Shown one piece after another: positions 49,969-58,823 of a DNA stretch of 64,000 nt. Made by a program: the position numbers and the translations under genes. The stretch's first letter is position 1. Every line of letters starts with the position of its first letter. Below the pieces are notes generated by a model. That model saw nothing but the letters and a program-made list of their open reading frames with translations, did no database searches and was not told the DNA's origin. Origin of the DNA: SZUA-584 sp040768905 (lineage in GTDB: Bacteria > Bacillota > Clostridia > Christensenellales > SZUA-584); contig JAXGMA010000001.1 of NCBI GenBank assembly GCA_040768905.1, forward strand, positions 2,108,001-2,172,000, given 5' to 3'.

Positions 49969-51612
49969 TTAATCATCAAGGACAGCGCAGTATTGCCTGA
50001 TCTCATCCCTGAACTTGAAATTGACCGATATATTTTTATCGCCATCCACATAGATTTCTTCCACCAACTGAGATAACACACTCCGGTCAATGTCAGCAAT
50101 ATCACTGAATCTCATGTAATGCCGAACAGCCTCGCACGGCGCATCGCCTGTCGTTTCAAGCGAGCGTATCTGCTCCCGTATGCTGGCCTGTTGTGTTTCA
50201 ATGCGGGCTTTGTCATCCGTGAACCGTGCCTTCATGTCCTTATATTCAGACAGGGAAATGATCTCATCCTTATAATCGCCATACAGTCCTGATATGCGCT
50301 CATTTAGCTTTTGTATGGACTGCGTATTCACATAAAGCTGGTTTTCCAATATGCCAATCTGTTTTTTCAGCTTGCCGCGCTCAGCTTTCGATATGGTTTC
50401 GGCCACATTCATCATGCTGCTCACCAATGTGTCAATCACATCAAGCAGAATTTCCTTCAAAACGTCTTCACGAATCAAATGCGTACCGCAAACCTTTTTA
50501 CCATACTTCTTTGCAGTTGAACACACGTATCGGTTATAGGCAACCCGTTCTCTCAGCTCGTTGGTGTAATACGCCGTGTTCCTGACCATCTTTTCCCCAC
50601 AATCCTTACAGATAAGAAACCCTGCAAAAACTGATGGCGGCGTTTTCTTTTCCGTTCTCTTAGGCTTGGATTTCCTCTCCAGCAGGCTCTGTACCTGCCG
50701 AAATGCAGCTTTCTCAATAATCGCCTCATGCGTATCCGGCGTAATATCCCACTTTTCTTGTGGCAATGGCTGGCGCTTGTTCACCTTGCAGTTATACGAA
50801 TATGTCTTGCCTTGAACCATGTCGCCTGTATATATCGGCTGCGTCAATATACCCTTTATGCCCATGTGTGTCCAGCATGACGCTTTGAGCGGTCTCGCGC
50901 TTTTTATGCGCCTGTAGGCATTGGGTGAAAGGACGCCCATATTGTTCAGGCGAACCGCAATCTCGTTTAAGCTGGTATACTCCAAAAACCACTTGAATAT
51001 ATCCCGCACTACTGTGCAGGCTTCCTCATCAATCACAAGATGATGTTTGTCCTTCGGGTCACGTTTGTAACCATACGGAACAATGCTGCCAACGAATTTG
51101 CCTTCCTTGCGCTTAATCATCAAGCTCGCCTTTGTGGAGTTAGACACCTGCCGAAGATACTGTTCGTTGAAAATGTTGAGCATCGGCACTTCGATACTGT
51201 TCATCCTGTGCGGGTCAGCCACACTATCGAGTCCCTGTATCACCGATATGAACCTGACACCTTTTTGCGGAAAATACCGTTCCAAATAGTGATCTGCGTC
51301 AATATGTTCTCTGCCAAAACGGGATAAGTCCTTCACCAGCACACAGTTGATATATCCGGCCTCAATATCCCGAAGCATGTCGTTAAACGCCGGACGGTTA
51401 AAGCTGCCTCCGCGAACACCATCATCCTCATATACCTTATACACATTCAAACGGTGTACAGCGGCGTACGACTGTAGAATCTCCTTCTGGTTTTTGATAC
51501 TGTCCGTGATCGTCTTCTTTTTTTCTTCTTCGGATATGCGCACATAAATGGCGGTATTCCAGTTCGCATTCTCAATGATGTCCGTGTTCATCACTGCGTT
51601 GGCGTTAAACAT
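49969..51612 (-). CDS. Large serine recombinase
   Basis: A 547-residue site-specific recombinase. The resolvase domain (about 18-160) has the nucleophile Ser38 in TDSIKNQKE, VLVKDLSRFGRE, and the expected arginines. The recombinase domain (about 180-290) is followed by a zinc ribbon (CKDCGEKM, then CGTHL) and a long coiled coil (about 400-480). Such enzymes excise and integrate conjugative elements such as Tn4451/Tn5397 types. Its start overlaps the end of the upstream recombinase by eight bases, so both are made together; possibly both are needed. The ATG at 51612 has AGAGG upstream. Confidence 0.92.
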   Translation of the reverse strand: MFNANAVMNTDIIENANWNTAIYVRISEEEKKKTITDSIKNQKEILQSYAAVHRLNVYKVYEDDGVRGGSFNRPAFNDMLRDIEAGYINCVLVKDLSRFGREHIDADHYLERYFPQKGVRFISVIQGLDSVADPHRMNSIEVPMLNIFNEQYLRQVSNSTKASLMIKRKEGKFVGSIVPYGYKRDPKDKHHLVIDEEACTVVRDIFKWFLEYTSLNEIAVRLNNMGVLSPNAYRRIKSARPLKASCWTHMGIKGILTQPIYTGDMVQGKTYSYNCKVNKRQPLPQEKWDITPDTHEAIIEKAAFRQVQSLLERKSKPKRTEKKTPPSVFAGFLICKDCGEKMVRNTAYYTNELRERVAYNRYVCSTAKKYGKKVCGTHLIREDVLKEILLDVIDTLVSSMMNVAETISKAERGKLKKQIGILENQLYVNTQSIQKLNERISGLYGDYKDEIISLSEYKDMKARFTDDKARIETQQASIREQIRSLETTGDAPCEAVRHYMRFSDIADIDRSVLSQLVEEIYVDGDKNISVNFKFRDEIRQYCAVLDD

Positions 51613-53305
51613 GTCCGGCCTCTATTCTCGCTGCATCCGGATACCCCATACCGGACATCACACGCATCAGCGTATCATATTCATTCCTGAATTTAAAATC
51701 AATGGTTAACTGCTTATCCTTATCTACATATATCGTGTTGATAAGCGACATCGCAATCTCACGAGTCAGTTCTTGTATCCTGCCGTACTGCACAATGCTG
51801 TTGAGCCAGTCCAGTTCGTTGTTCATGATCGTGCTTTGCAGCGCCATCTCGTCTTCCAGCGCGGATATCTCATCACTGAGCTTTTTTAAACCCAAATCAT
51901 ATTTATCCTTAAACATCAGGTAATCGCCCTTATCGATGACGCCATCTTTCCAGTCGTTATAGCTGTCAACCTTTTTATTGTTGATCCTCATGATCTGCCT
52001 TTTTTTATCGGTAATCAACTTCTCGAAATCGATCTCGGCTTTTTCATTCCGTCTCTCCGTGCTGATCTTTTCCAGCAAACGTTTGAGATCGACCAGCATG
52101 GCAATCTGCATGTTTAGCGCAGCCAGCGTCACTTCCATAATATCTTCCTCGCGCATGGAATGGCTGTATGCGCAAACAGTCACCCCGCACTGGTTATATG
52201 CCCTGCATTTGTAATAAACGTACCATTTGCCCTTGGCAAACTTCGGGTTCCGTATCATGGCATGGCCGCAATCCTTACATCGCAGCAGACCGGACAGCAC
52301 GTAGAGTTTGTTTTCATTGGGCGAAGTTTTGGTACAGTATCTTTTCCGTTGTTCCTGTGCCATTTCGAATATCTCTTTTGATATGATAGGCTCATGCTGA
52401 TCAAAAACGATGATCTGATCTTTCTCATCCAGATGGATGGCCTTCCTGTCCTTGTAATTGCGCGTCGTCTTTCTGTGCTGCACCACCGCGCCTATGTACA
52501 GCTTGCTGGTCAAAATTTGCGTAACCGCGCCCGCCTTCCATGAAGAACCTGTCTGTATCCCGCCATTGGTGTACAGACTTCCCGTTTCCCTGTAGGCTGA
52601 GCGTGACGCGATACCCAACTTATTGAGCTTTTTGGCGATACGGATATCGCCCATGCCCTGCAAATACCAGCGATAGATATTTTCAATAATCGGTCTTATC
52701 TGTTCATCCACAATCAATCTGTGGCCATGATTCGGGTCTTTCTGATACCCATACGGTGCAAGCGGCGCGATGTATTTACCCGCCTTTTGCTGCGCGTGTT
52801 TGGTGGCTCGGACATTAACAGAAATCCTCTGTGAATTGTATTCGTGCATCATGTTCTTGATCCAGACCATGATATCGTTGACGGATTCAGGATTTGAATA
52901 TGTGTCAATGCCGTCGATCACGGATATAAACCGGCAGTTGTACTTCGGAAACACATTTTCAAGGTAGTTCCCAGCTTCCAGATACGATCTGCCAAAGCGA
53001 GACAAATCCTTCACGATGATGCAGTTGATTCGTCCCGCTTTGATTTCCTTAACCATTCTCTGAAAATCGGGGCGGTTGAAATTCGTCCCTGTGCAATTCT
53101 CATCCACAAATGTGGTGGCCGACAAAAACTCCTCGTGCTGCCCGATATAATAGTTTAGCAGCTTCTTCTGATTGATCACGCTGTCGCTCTCCCTTTTATC
53201 GCCGTCCTCACGCGACAGGCGAACATACAGCGCCACGTTCCAGCGGCTTTCAGAACATTCCTGCGCTTGGGTTTCTGGCTGAACATAAAATGGTTTTCTT
53301 GCCAT
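51605..53305 (-). CDS. Large serine recombinase, second copy
   Basis: A 566-residue recombinase with the same layout as its downstream neighbour: resolvase domain with Ser42 (RESDSVINQKK), IIVKDLSRFGRS, recombinase domain, zinc ribbon (CKDCGHAM, then CRAYNQCGVTVC) and a coiled coil. The two are clearly related but not close copies. Paired large serine recombinases are known in some clostridial elements and, as ccrA/ccrB, in SCCmec. I chose ATG 53305 with AAGGAG eight bases upstream; the frame continues to 53344 without a ribosome site. Confidence 0.92.
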   Translation of the reverse strand: MARKPFYVQPETQAQECSESRWNVALYVRLSREDGDKRESDSVINQKKLLNYYIGQHEEFLSATTFVDENCTGTNFNRPDFQRMVKEIKAGRINCIIVKDLSRFGRSYLEAGNYLENVFPKYNCRFISVIDGIDTYSNPESVNDIMVWIKNMMHEYNSQRISVNVRATKHAQQKAGKYIAPLAPYGYQKDPNHGHRLIVDEQIRPIIENIYRWYLQGMGDIRIAKKLNKLGIASRSAYRETGSLYTNGGIQTGSSWKAGAVTQILTSKLYIGAVVQHRKTTRNYKDRKAIHLDEKDQIIVFDQHEPIISKEIFEMAQEQRKRYCTKTSPNENKLYVLSGLLRCKDCGHAMIRNPKFAKGKWYVYYKCRAYNQCGVTVCAYSHSMREEDIMEVTLAALNMQIAMLVDLKRLLEKISTERRNEKAEIDFEKLITDKKRQIMRINNKKVDSYNDWKDGVIDKGDYLMFKDKYDLGLKKLSDEISALEDEMALQSTIMNNELDWLNSIVQYGRIQELTREIAMSLINTIYVDKDKQLTIDFKFRNEYDTLMRVMSGMGYPDAARIEAGHV

Positions 53306-53379
53306 GAGATGATCTCCTTCCTGTGTGATGTGGTCTGTATCCACCGTAGCACACAGGAATCAGTCCACAAAATTTGAGA

Positions 53380-53577
53380 TTATGTGTTTTTGTACAGCTC
53401 AATGATCCGGTCTTCAAGGCTGTCCTGGCCGATATAATTGATGTGGACGGCCACGTCCTTGTGCCTGAAATGGTACGGGTCTTTTATCTGCCGCATCATG
53501 CTTTTCACCCTATCCCTGACAGGCAGATTGATGTCAACAATCACGTTGCGTATGTCAATTAACTCTGACGCTATCAT
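53380..53577 (-). CDS. Small unknown protein of the integrative element
   Basis: A 65-residue protein: ELIDIRNVIVDINLPVRDRV, then KDPYHFRHKDVAVHINY, and ELYKN at the end. I believe short proteins of this kind often precede serine recombinases in clostridial elements, but I cannot name the family. The ATG at 53577 has GGAGG eight bases upstream and overlaps the end of the helicase gene by 23 bases. Its position suggests a role in excision control or simply a conserved linker gene; this is inference. Confidence 0.65.
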   Translation of the reverse strand: MIASELIDIRNVIVDINLPVRDRVKSMMRQIKDPYHFRHKDVAVHINYIGQDSLEDRIIELYKNT

Positions 53578-55771
53578 TTTGTATCCTCCCAAAATATTCG
53601 TCCGACTTTTTCTCCCTGTAAAACCGCGCTACGTCCTCGATATCCGACGTATACCGGCATTCTGGCAACGCACTTTTTACAGGTGACATATAATGTGTGT
53701 TCACACGGCAATCAAGAATTGAGATCACCGCTGTGTCTGATTCTGTGCGTATCGCGCGCCCGTGCCCTTGCTTCAATTTCAGCAGCATCTGCGGTAGAAG
53801 TATTTGACGACGGTATTCGCCGTCGCTGCCCAGCTCCGCACGTTTATACTCGGTGATCGGGTCGGGGATGAGGAACGGCAGCTTGGTTATGATCAGGTGT
53901 GAGAGCCTGTCGCCCTCAAAGTTCATGCCTTCCCACAGAGGGCCGCAACCAAACAGTACGGCGTTGTCGCTTTTTTTGAAATCGATGATCGCCTGCCCGC
54001 CGCCTTTGTTTGTTTTGAAAAGCGGGAATGGGTAGTCAAGCCTGCGCAGCCGTTCATATACCGCTCTTAAAGCCGCGTATGAGGTGAACAGCACCAGCGC
54101 GTGGCCGTGGCTGGCACGTATCAGCCTGTCGATTTCGTTAGCAAGTGTTTTGATGTATAGCTCGTTTTCATAATCAGGGTACACGGTTCTGTTGGATGTA
54201 TATATGAGCGAGTTTTCCATGTAATCAAAAGGGGATGTTTTCACAACATGTACCGTCTTATGTGTGCTCAATCCCAAAAGCCGTTTCACATACGCGAAAT
54301 CGTTATTCACTGCCATGGTGCCGGAGGTCATGACCACACCCATGCCGCTGCTGAACAAATGCTCCTGTATCAGCGTATGAATGTCCGCCGGGATGCCCAC
54401 CAACACACGATTTTTACCTACGCACTCTATGTACGTGATCTGTTTCGTTTTAAGAAAGCGTATGATATTCTTCGCCATACTGGATAGTTGGCGGGAGGTC
54501 ATGCCAAATATTCGGCTGGCCTGTATGAGCTTTCCGCTAAGCTCCAGAAGCCGCTCCTTCGTTGGTCGTGTCATGCGAACCAGATATTTTGACGTATCTT
54601 CGCTGAATTCAATGGGTGCGCATATCGCCTTGTGGATAGAATCGGATAAGTCCTCAATATCCCTGCGCAGGCGAGAAATCTCTTTATTCGTTTTAGAACT
54701 GTTTTCTCGCGGCGTTCGGCTTTTCACCAGCGATATGATCTGCTCAAAATCAATCACCATTCCATACGTCTGCACCGCAGCCTGATCCAGCTTATGCGCC
54801 TCGTCGATGATGACTGCCTTAAACCTTGGCAGCAACGGCTTTCGGTTCTGCGCTTTCAGCTTGGCGTCCATCATGTAATAATTGTGGTTACAGACCTGAA
54901 ATACATACGGGTCATTCATAGCCCTGCGCAGGAACGCACGATACGGGCAAATGGCGCGGCTGCACGTCCGGCAAACCTTCTCATTGACGCAAATGCGTCT
55001 GCGGTCGTACCGGCTGATTCCTGTCGCCTTGTCCAAATCAATCTCATGCGAGGTCTGGATGCATCGGAGCGCATCATATTGTTCGGGGAGCTTCTTTTCC
55101 TTTTTTAAGCGAGACAGGTAGGTGGTCAGCCGCTGGTCACAGACATAGTTTTCCTTGCCCTTGCGCAAAACAGCCTTGATCTCCCTGTCAATGAGGCCAT
55201 GCTCCAGCAGCATCCTTGATATATCCGGCAGGTAGTCGTCCATGATCGCGCGTTGAAGTTCCTTACTGGAGGTGGACACGATCACGGGCATGTTGAGGCC
55301 AATGGGCGCTTCTATCTTGTATACGATACCGGCCACCAAATACGCGTGGGTTTTCCCAAAGCCCACGGCCACGTCCGACAGGAGTATGTCGTGCTGCCTC
55401 ATAGCTCGAAGCATTCTTACCGAAAGATCGGTCTGTTCTTCCCGTACAACATATCCGTAGCGTGGAAAGACGCTTCCAAAGATGTAGCGAATCAAATCTT
55501 CGCCCTTGGGAATCGTCGTCCCGACAATCTCCTGTTTCAGCATTTTCGGGAGCAGTGATTCCAATATAAAGGGTGTAACCGGTGTCTTGCGGTGTCCTAT
55601 ATATTGCTTTTTGCCGCTGTTGTAGTTATACAGCGTGTATGAGAACGTCTTACCTGTATCGCTTTCCACCAGCACGCAGTCCTTTATGAGTACCACGCCT
55701 TTGGCGCTGTCGTCGATCAACCCTCTGGCTTTCAGCAAGTCCACCGCTTTACTTGTGTGTGTATTTGGCAT
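53555..55771 (-). CDS. XPD/DinG-type superfamily 2 helicase
   Basis: A 738-residue Rad3-related helicase. Walker A is GFGKTH (137-142, with F where T is usual), the DEAH box is in VIIDEAHKL (about 315), and the C-terminal helicase motifs GCGPLWEGMNFEGD and KQGHGRAIR (QxxGRxIR) are present. Four cysteines (NYVC, then VCRTC and AICPY) sit between motifs I and II where XPD/DinG proteins hold a [4Fe-4S] cluster. These enzymes unwind DNA 5' to 3' and remove R-loops. Here it may help process element DNA during transfer. It is the promoter-proximal gene of the recombinase operon. Confidence 0.87.
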   Translation of the reverse strand: MPNTHTSKAVDLLKARGLIDDSAKGVVLIKDCVLVESDTGKTFSYTLYNYNSGKKQYIGHRKTPVTPFILESLLPKMLKQEIVGTTIPKGEDLIRYIFGSVFPRYGYVVREEQTDLSVRMLRAMRQHDILLSDVAVGFGKTHAYLVAGIVYKIEAPIGLNMPVIVSTSSKELQRAIMDDYLPDISRMLLEHGLIDREIKAVLRKGKENYVCDQRLTTYLSRLKKEKKLPEQYDALRCIQTSHEIDLDKATGISRYDRRRICVNEKVCRTCSRAICPYRAFLRRAMNDPYVFQVCNHNYYMMDAKLKAQNRKPLLPRFKAVIIDEAHKLDQAAVQTYGMVIDFEQIISLVKSRTPRENSSKTNKEISRLRRDIEDLSDSIHKAICAPIEFSEDTSKYLVRMTRPTKERLLELSGKLIQASRIFGMTSRQLSSMAKNIIRFLKTKQITYIECVGKNRVLVGIPADIHTLIQEHLFSSGMGVVMTSGTMAVNNDFAYVKRLLGLSTHKTVHVVKTSPFDYMENSLIYTSNRTVYPDYENELYIKTLANEIDRLIRASHGHALVLFTSYAALRAVYERLRRLDYPFPLFKTNKGGGQAIIDFKKSDNAVLFGCGPLWEGMNFEGDRLSHLIITKLPFLIPDPITEYKRAELGSDGEYRRQILLPQMLLKLKQGHGRAIRTESDTAVISILDCRVNTHYMSPVKSALPECRYTSDIEDVARFYREKKSDEYFGRIQNDSVRVN

Positions 55772-56263
55772 TCGTTTGCTCCTTTATTCAGCGTTTGCAT
55801 ATCCCAGCCGCGACTACGATATGCAAAGGCTGAGACTGGATTTTTTGTCGCTTCCGAAGCGGCGCTGGTTGCGCGCCTCACAGATTTCCGTGCGGCTCTG
55901 TCATTCCAAGCCGCAGTGAAATCTCCCGCCGTCAAGCGGGGTGCCTTTTGGGCACGAGTATCGTTTAATTTCCCTTTGTGTATCTTCGCGAAATATCTTC
56001 TACCGTCGATATTTTTAAAGCCAGTTTTGACCGCTCATGCCTGTTACAGGCACGTCATGGCGAACCGCTTGCGTCGCTTTCCCATCCTGGGACACAAAGT
56101 AACGTACTCCGGATGCTGACTATTCAGTTGTCAAAGACCTCCCGTGGCGCGGAGATAAGCCCCGCGCCATTCGATGGCCGAAGCCCCGCCGAAACGGGGA
56201 TGGATTTTTCTTCTGAAAAACCCCTTCACTTATAAGCAGCGGCAGAGTGCAAATCCGCACCCC
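55772..56263. other. Gene-free, hairpin-rich block of the integrative element
   Basis: About 490 bases with no credible gene. At least nine strong hairpins occur in succession: TTTGCATAT/ATATGCAAA (55794-55827); CGCTTC/GAAGCG (55849-55861); GGCGC/GCGCC (55861-55877); AGATTTC..GCGGCT/AGCCGC..GAAATCT (55882-55923); CCCGC/GCGGG (55926-55940); GTGCC/GGCAC (55941-55955); AAATATC/GATATTT (55991-56014); TGCCTG/CAGGCA (56039-56053); TGGCGCGG/CCGCGCCA (56144-56169); and CCCCG/CGGGG (56183-56199). The reading frames through it mirror each other on both strands, as expected of inverted repeats. A structured RNA or a transfer origin are the main options. Confidence 0.55.
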
Positions 56264-56722
56264 CTAAAGCAATATTTTTTTACAAACGATCATTTTCTCT
56301 GCCTTTCCTACGGATTTCCGTACTGCGCTTTCATAACACGACTCCTGTCTTGCGATTTCCGCAAAGCTGAACCCAAGGTAGTAATGTTTGATAAATCTGC
56401 GCCGCTGAGTGTCGCTGCATAGGCTGAGCGCCTTCATTACCTGCTTACCACGCTCTCGCTGTAAAACGTGATCTTCCAGGCCGTAATGAATATCCCGGAG
56501 TATGGGCGAATCGGCATCCTGCGCATCCAAGGACGTGTTGTGGAGGTAGTAATTCCTGCTTGCGTTTATCATGTTGTTATCTTCGTTTTTCAGCATGTCG
56601 GAATAGGCGAACGGTATCGCATAACCTTCCTGCTCCCACGTTTTAAGCTGCTGAAATAGTTCCTCCGTGATCTTGACCTGTGTGCCGTCCGTTAAATAGG
56701 CTTTTCTGTAACTCTGTATCAT
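56264..56722 (-). CDS. Sigma-70 region 4-like regulator of the element
   Basis: A 152-residue protein. The C-terminal part (about 95-150) is a helix-turn-helix of the sigma region 4 type: LCSDTQRRRFIKHYYLGFSF, then AEIARQESCYESAVRKSVGKA. The N-terminal part contains a strand-rich KAYLTDGTQVKITEELFQQL segment. Such sigma-like proteins are common in clostridial conjugative elements and probably drive or modulate element genes. I chose ATG 56722 with AAAGGAG upstream; the frame extends to 56749 without a better site. It lies beside the hairpin block. Confidence 0.8.
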   Translation of the reverse strand: MIQSYRKAYLTDGTQVKITEELFQQLKTWEQEGYAIPFAYSDMLKNEDNNMINASRNYYLHNTSLDAQDADSPILRDIHYGLEDHVLQRERGKQVMKALSLCSDTQRRRFIKHYYLGFSFAEIARQESCYESAVRKSVGKAEKMIVCKKILL

Positions 56723-56833
56723 TTGCTGTCTCCTTTCAGATTTGTGCACTGGTAGAAACGTTTGAGGACTTGGCCAATCTGAAAGAAGGGCGGTGATCTG
56801 CTATTGCATGGCATACTGGCTCCTTCGGAAAAC

Positions 56834-56864
56834 AAAAAAAGCCATGCGTGACGCACAGCTTTTT
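56834..56864. terminator. Terminator between element regulators
   Basis: AAAAAGC and GCTTTTT with an inner TGCGT/ACGCA stem, T runs on both strands. Confidence 0.7.
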
Positions 56865-56871
56865 AAGGGAC

Positions 56872-56907
56872 AAAAATAGCCCCGTAATCAGAATTGACTA
56901 CGAGGCT
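56872..56907 (-). terminator. Terminator of the 57003 regulator gene
   Basis: On the minus strand AGCCTCGTA pairs with TACGGGGCT (one mismatch), followed by five T. Confidence 0.75.
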
Positions 56908-57002
56908 TGATTGCCATATTTCCTATTCATTTTTTTGCGTAGAGTTTGCCTACAATAGCATTATACGGGGGGTTGACATCTCATGTCAGTGTCAACTTTG
57001 TC

Positions 57003-57536
57003 TCAATTTTGTCTCAAAAAAGTCTCACCAATTGACTTTATTTCCCTCAATACATTGGGGAGCATATATCCCCACATTGAAACGCCAAACGTCGTGATTG
57101 CGTCTTTCCTTCGCCTGTAATAAGTGCTTCGGGATAAGTTCAGAGAATCAATTATTTCAGATTCGGTATAAGGGTATTTGACAAAGTAACTCTTATTCAG
57201 GATGTCATAATACAATTCACCGTGAAAAGGATATTCCCTGACATGCAGCATATTTCTTTCAACAATGTCGATGATGATCTTGTTTTGTGCCACACAACGC
57301 AGCTTGTTTTCGAGTTGTTTGACGCTGTTGCCGTCATACATGGTGACAAGACATTCAAGCGCTGCGATATCGCTGCTCTGATAAGTTTCGCTATACGAGC
57401 AAAGAAGCTCGTCCATGGCATCCCTTGTGTTCCACACGGCTGATGCATATATCCTGAGCAGCAGTTTTGCGTTATGATAAACCGCCTTATTTTTGCTGAT
57501 GTCGAGTTGATGCAATATCCCGCTGCTTGGTTCCAT
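57003..57536 (-). CDS. Probable transcription regulator of the element (HTH near C-terminus)
   Basis: A 177-residue protein with no catalytic motif. A helix-turn-helix is visible near residues 125-145 (YTESEIIDSLNLSRSTYYRR), of the kind seen in ArpU/RinA-like phage activators and sigma region 4. It is transcribed away from the XRE repressor gene across a region with a symmetrical operator, so it is probably the gene held in check by that repressor and may activate element genes. Bases GGAG precede the ATG at 57536 only loosely. Confidence 0.65.
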   Translation of the reverse strand: MEPSSGILHQLDISKNKAVYHNAKLLLRIYASAVWNTRDAMDELLCSYSETYQSSDIAALECLVTMYDGNSVKQLENKLRCVAQNKIIIDIVERNMLHVREYPFHGELYYDILNKSYFVKYPYTESEIIDSLNLSRSTYYRRRKDAITTFGVSMWGYMLPNVLREIKSIGETFLRQN

Positions 57537-57600
57537 TGTTCACCTCCGTTGCCTAAGTCGTATGGTTTGACTTTTTAACTGCCAAGTGATATATTTACTT

Positions 57601-57655
57601 GTGCATATTTAACCAAATAACATGCACCGTGCATGGTAAATTATATTATATGCAC
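57601..57655. promoter_or_regulatory. Symmetrical four-half-site operator
   Basis: Four seven-base half-sites occur: GTGCATA (57601-57607), CATGCAC (57621-57627), GTGCATG (57629-57635) and TATGCAC (57649-57655). The two outer spacers are both 13 bases and the centre is a single base at 57628, so the whole 55 bases is symmetric. It overlaps the minus-strand promoter of the 57003 regulator. The adjacent XRE protein is the likely ligand. Confidence 0.7.
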
Positions 57656-57669
57656 AGACGGGTTGTCAA
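57640..57669 (-). promoter_or_regulatory. Promoter of the 57003 regulator gene
   Basis: On the minus strand TTGACA (57669-57664), 18 bases, TATAAT (57645-57640). One operator half-site lies in the spacer. Confidence 0.65.
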
Positions 57670-57677
57670 GCAAAAAT

Positions 57678-57691
57678 AGAACACTTGTTCT
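57678..57691. promoter_or_regulatory. Second dyad upstream of the XRE gene
   Basis: AGAACA and TGTTCT separated by two bases; a compact 14-base palindrome, 37 bases before the XRE start, suited to a dimeric repressor and autoregulation. Confidence 0.45.
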
Positions 57692-57727
57692 TATTAAAAT
57701 AGATGGAGATGTATAGGGAGATGTACA

Positions 57728-58144
57728 ATGAAATTCAGTGAGAAAGTAAAGGTTTTGCGTAAACGAAAAGGGTTATCGCAAGAAGCGCTCGGAGAGCATA
57801 TAGGCGTTAAGGTACGCTCCGTTGCCTATTATGAAAGCGATGGACGCTATCCTGAAGATGAAGTGTTTGAAAGAATGGCTGAGTTATTTAATGTTACGGT
57901 TGATTTTCTTAAAGACGATACCCAGTCTGTAGACCATACAAAGGAAGAATGTTTTATCATGGAGGCCAAAAGCAAATATGGCTCTAAGGGAGCTGCCGAA
58001 GCGAAAAAGACTATTGAGAAGGTCAAGGGGCTTATGGCTGGCGGCGACTTGGATGATACCTCCAAGGATGCGTTCTTTGAAGTCATGCAGGAAATCTATT
58101 TTGATTCCAAGGATCGGGCAAAGAAATATGGCAAGAATGCCTAA
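57728..58144 (+). CDS. XRE-family repressor (ImmR-like)
   Basis: A 138-residue protein with an N-terminal Cro/CI helix-turn-helix (KVLRKRKGLSQEALGEHIGV and then RSVAYYESDGRYP, residues 8-45), followed by a lysine-rich C-terminal region for multimerisation. AGGGAG precedes the ATG. It faces an ImmA-like protease gene with a four-base overlap of the 3' ends. In ICEBs1 the ImmR repressor is cleaved by ImmA when the host SOS or mating signal appears, which releases the element. The same control is likely here. Confidence 0.87.
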   Translation: MKFSEKVKVLRKRKGLSQEALGEHIGVKVRSVAYYESDGRYPEDEVFERMAELFNVTVDFLKDDTQSVDHTKEECFIMEAKSKYGSKGAAEAKKTIEKVKGLMAGGDLDDTSKDAFFEVMQEIYFDSKDRAKKYGKNA

Positions 58145-58668
58145 CCACGCTTTAAAAAATCAGACTCTGCCAATTCGGGGGTATGGACATCATACCCCCT
58201 TTTACTAATGCTATATGCCTTGAATCTGACAAGCGCCTCTGGCACATGTAGCATACGGGAGATCTGTTCAAATGTGTGAAGTTCCCATCTTGCCAAGAGG
58301 ATGATATCCTCATCAGGTATCATCAGGTCTGCGGTAAACAGGTTGGCTTCTCGCTCGATTTTACCGTTTAAATTAAAAAGTCCGTGGTCACGGAGCGAAT
58401 CGTACTGCGCAAAATGGCGATGCAGGCAATCGTGGCCTAGCTCGTGGCTGCAAACAAGGTGCTGAAAAAGATCGTCAAGCCGCTCATTAATCACGATGTA
58501 TCTGGTTTTGTTCTCCACCGTATAGAAGCCTTTGAGCCTTGCCAAATCTCGCCGCATGACAACAATACCCATGGAGTCAGCTAACTCAAATGGGTTGCGC
58601 GTCTTAAACTTCTTCGTCAGTTTTTCCACTTCGCAATAAATTCTATCAACCACGGTAATATCCCTCAT
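58141..58668 (-). CDS. ImmA/IrrE-type metallopeptidase
   Basis: A 175-residue zinc metallopeptidase with HELGH at 75-79 (LVCSHELGHDCLH) and a downstream acidic ligand region (REANLFTADLMIPDED), the typical ImmA/DUF955 active site. The partner is the convergent XRE repressor. Unlike in ICEBs1, the two genes are not in one operon but end-to-end, so their levels can be set independently. AGGGATATTAC precedes the ATG. Confidence 0.88.
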   Translation of the reverse strand: MRDITVVDRIYCEVEKLTKKFKTRNPFELADSMGIVVMRRDLARLKGFYTVENKTRYIVINERLDDLFQHLVCSHELGHDCLHRHFAQYDSLRDHGLFNLNGKIEREANLFTADLMIPDEDIILLARWELHTFEQISRMLHVPEALVRFKAYSISKRGYDVHTPELAESDFLKRG

Positions 58669-58773
58669 GATAGATTATACCATATGCCTGTCCGTTTTTT
58701 GGGACTGTAGTTTAGTTCCCGCTGCTCCGCGAAAACCAATATAGCAGAATAGACGACCTTGTTATTAAATCGT

Positions 58774-58809
58774 AAAAAAGCTATAGCGATTAGCCGAAGC
58801 CGATCGCTA
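58774..58809 (-). terminator. Terminator of the NlpC/P60 gene
   Basis: On the minus strand TAGCGAT and ATCGCTA pair, with a CTTCGG-type loop inside, followed by a T-rich tail (six T). Confidence 0.8.
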
Positions 58810-58823
58810 TTACAATCTCTTTC

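Noticed and set aside
55732..56119. Open frames on both strands between the helicase and sigma-like genes
   Set aside because: They run through strong inverted repeats and mirror each other; no ribosome sites or domains fit. Treated as a structured non-coding block.
56834..56907. Transposon ends suggested by closely spaced inverted repeats
   Set aside because: Each pair has a T run and lies just after a gene, so they are terminators.
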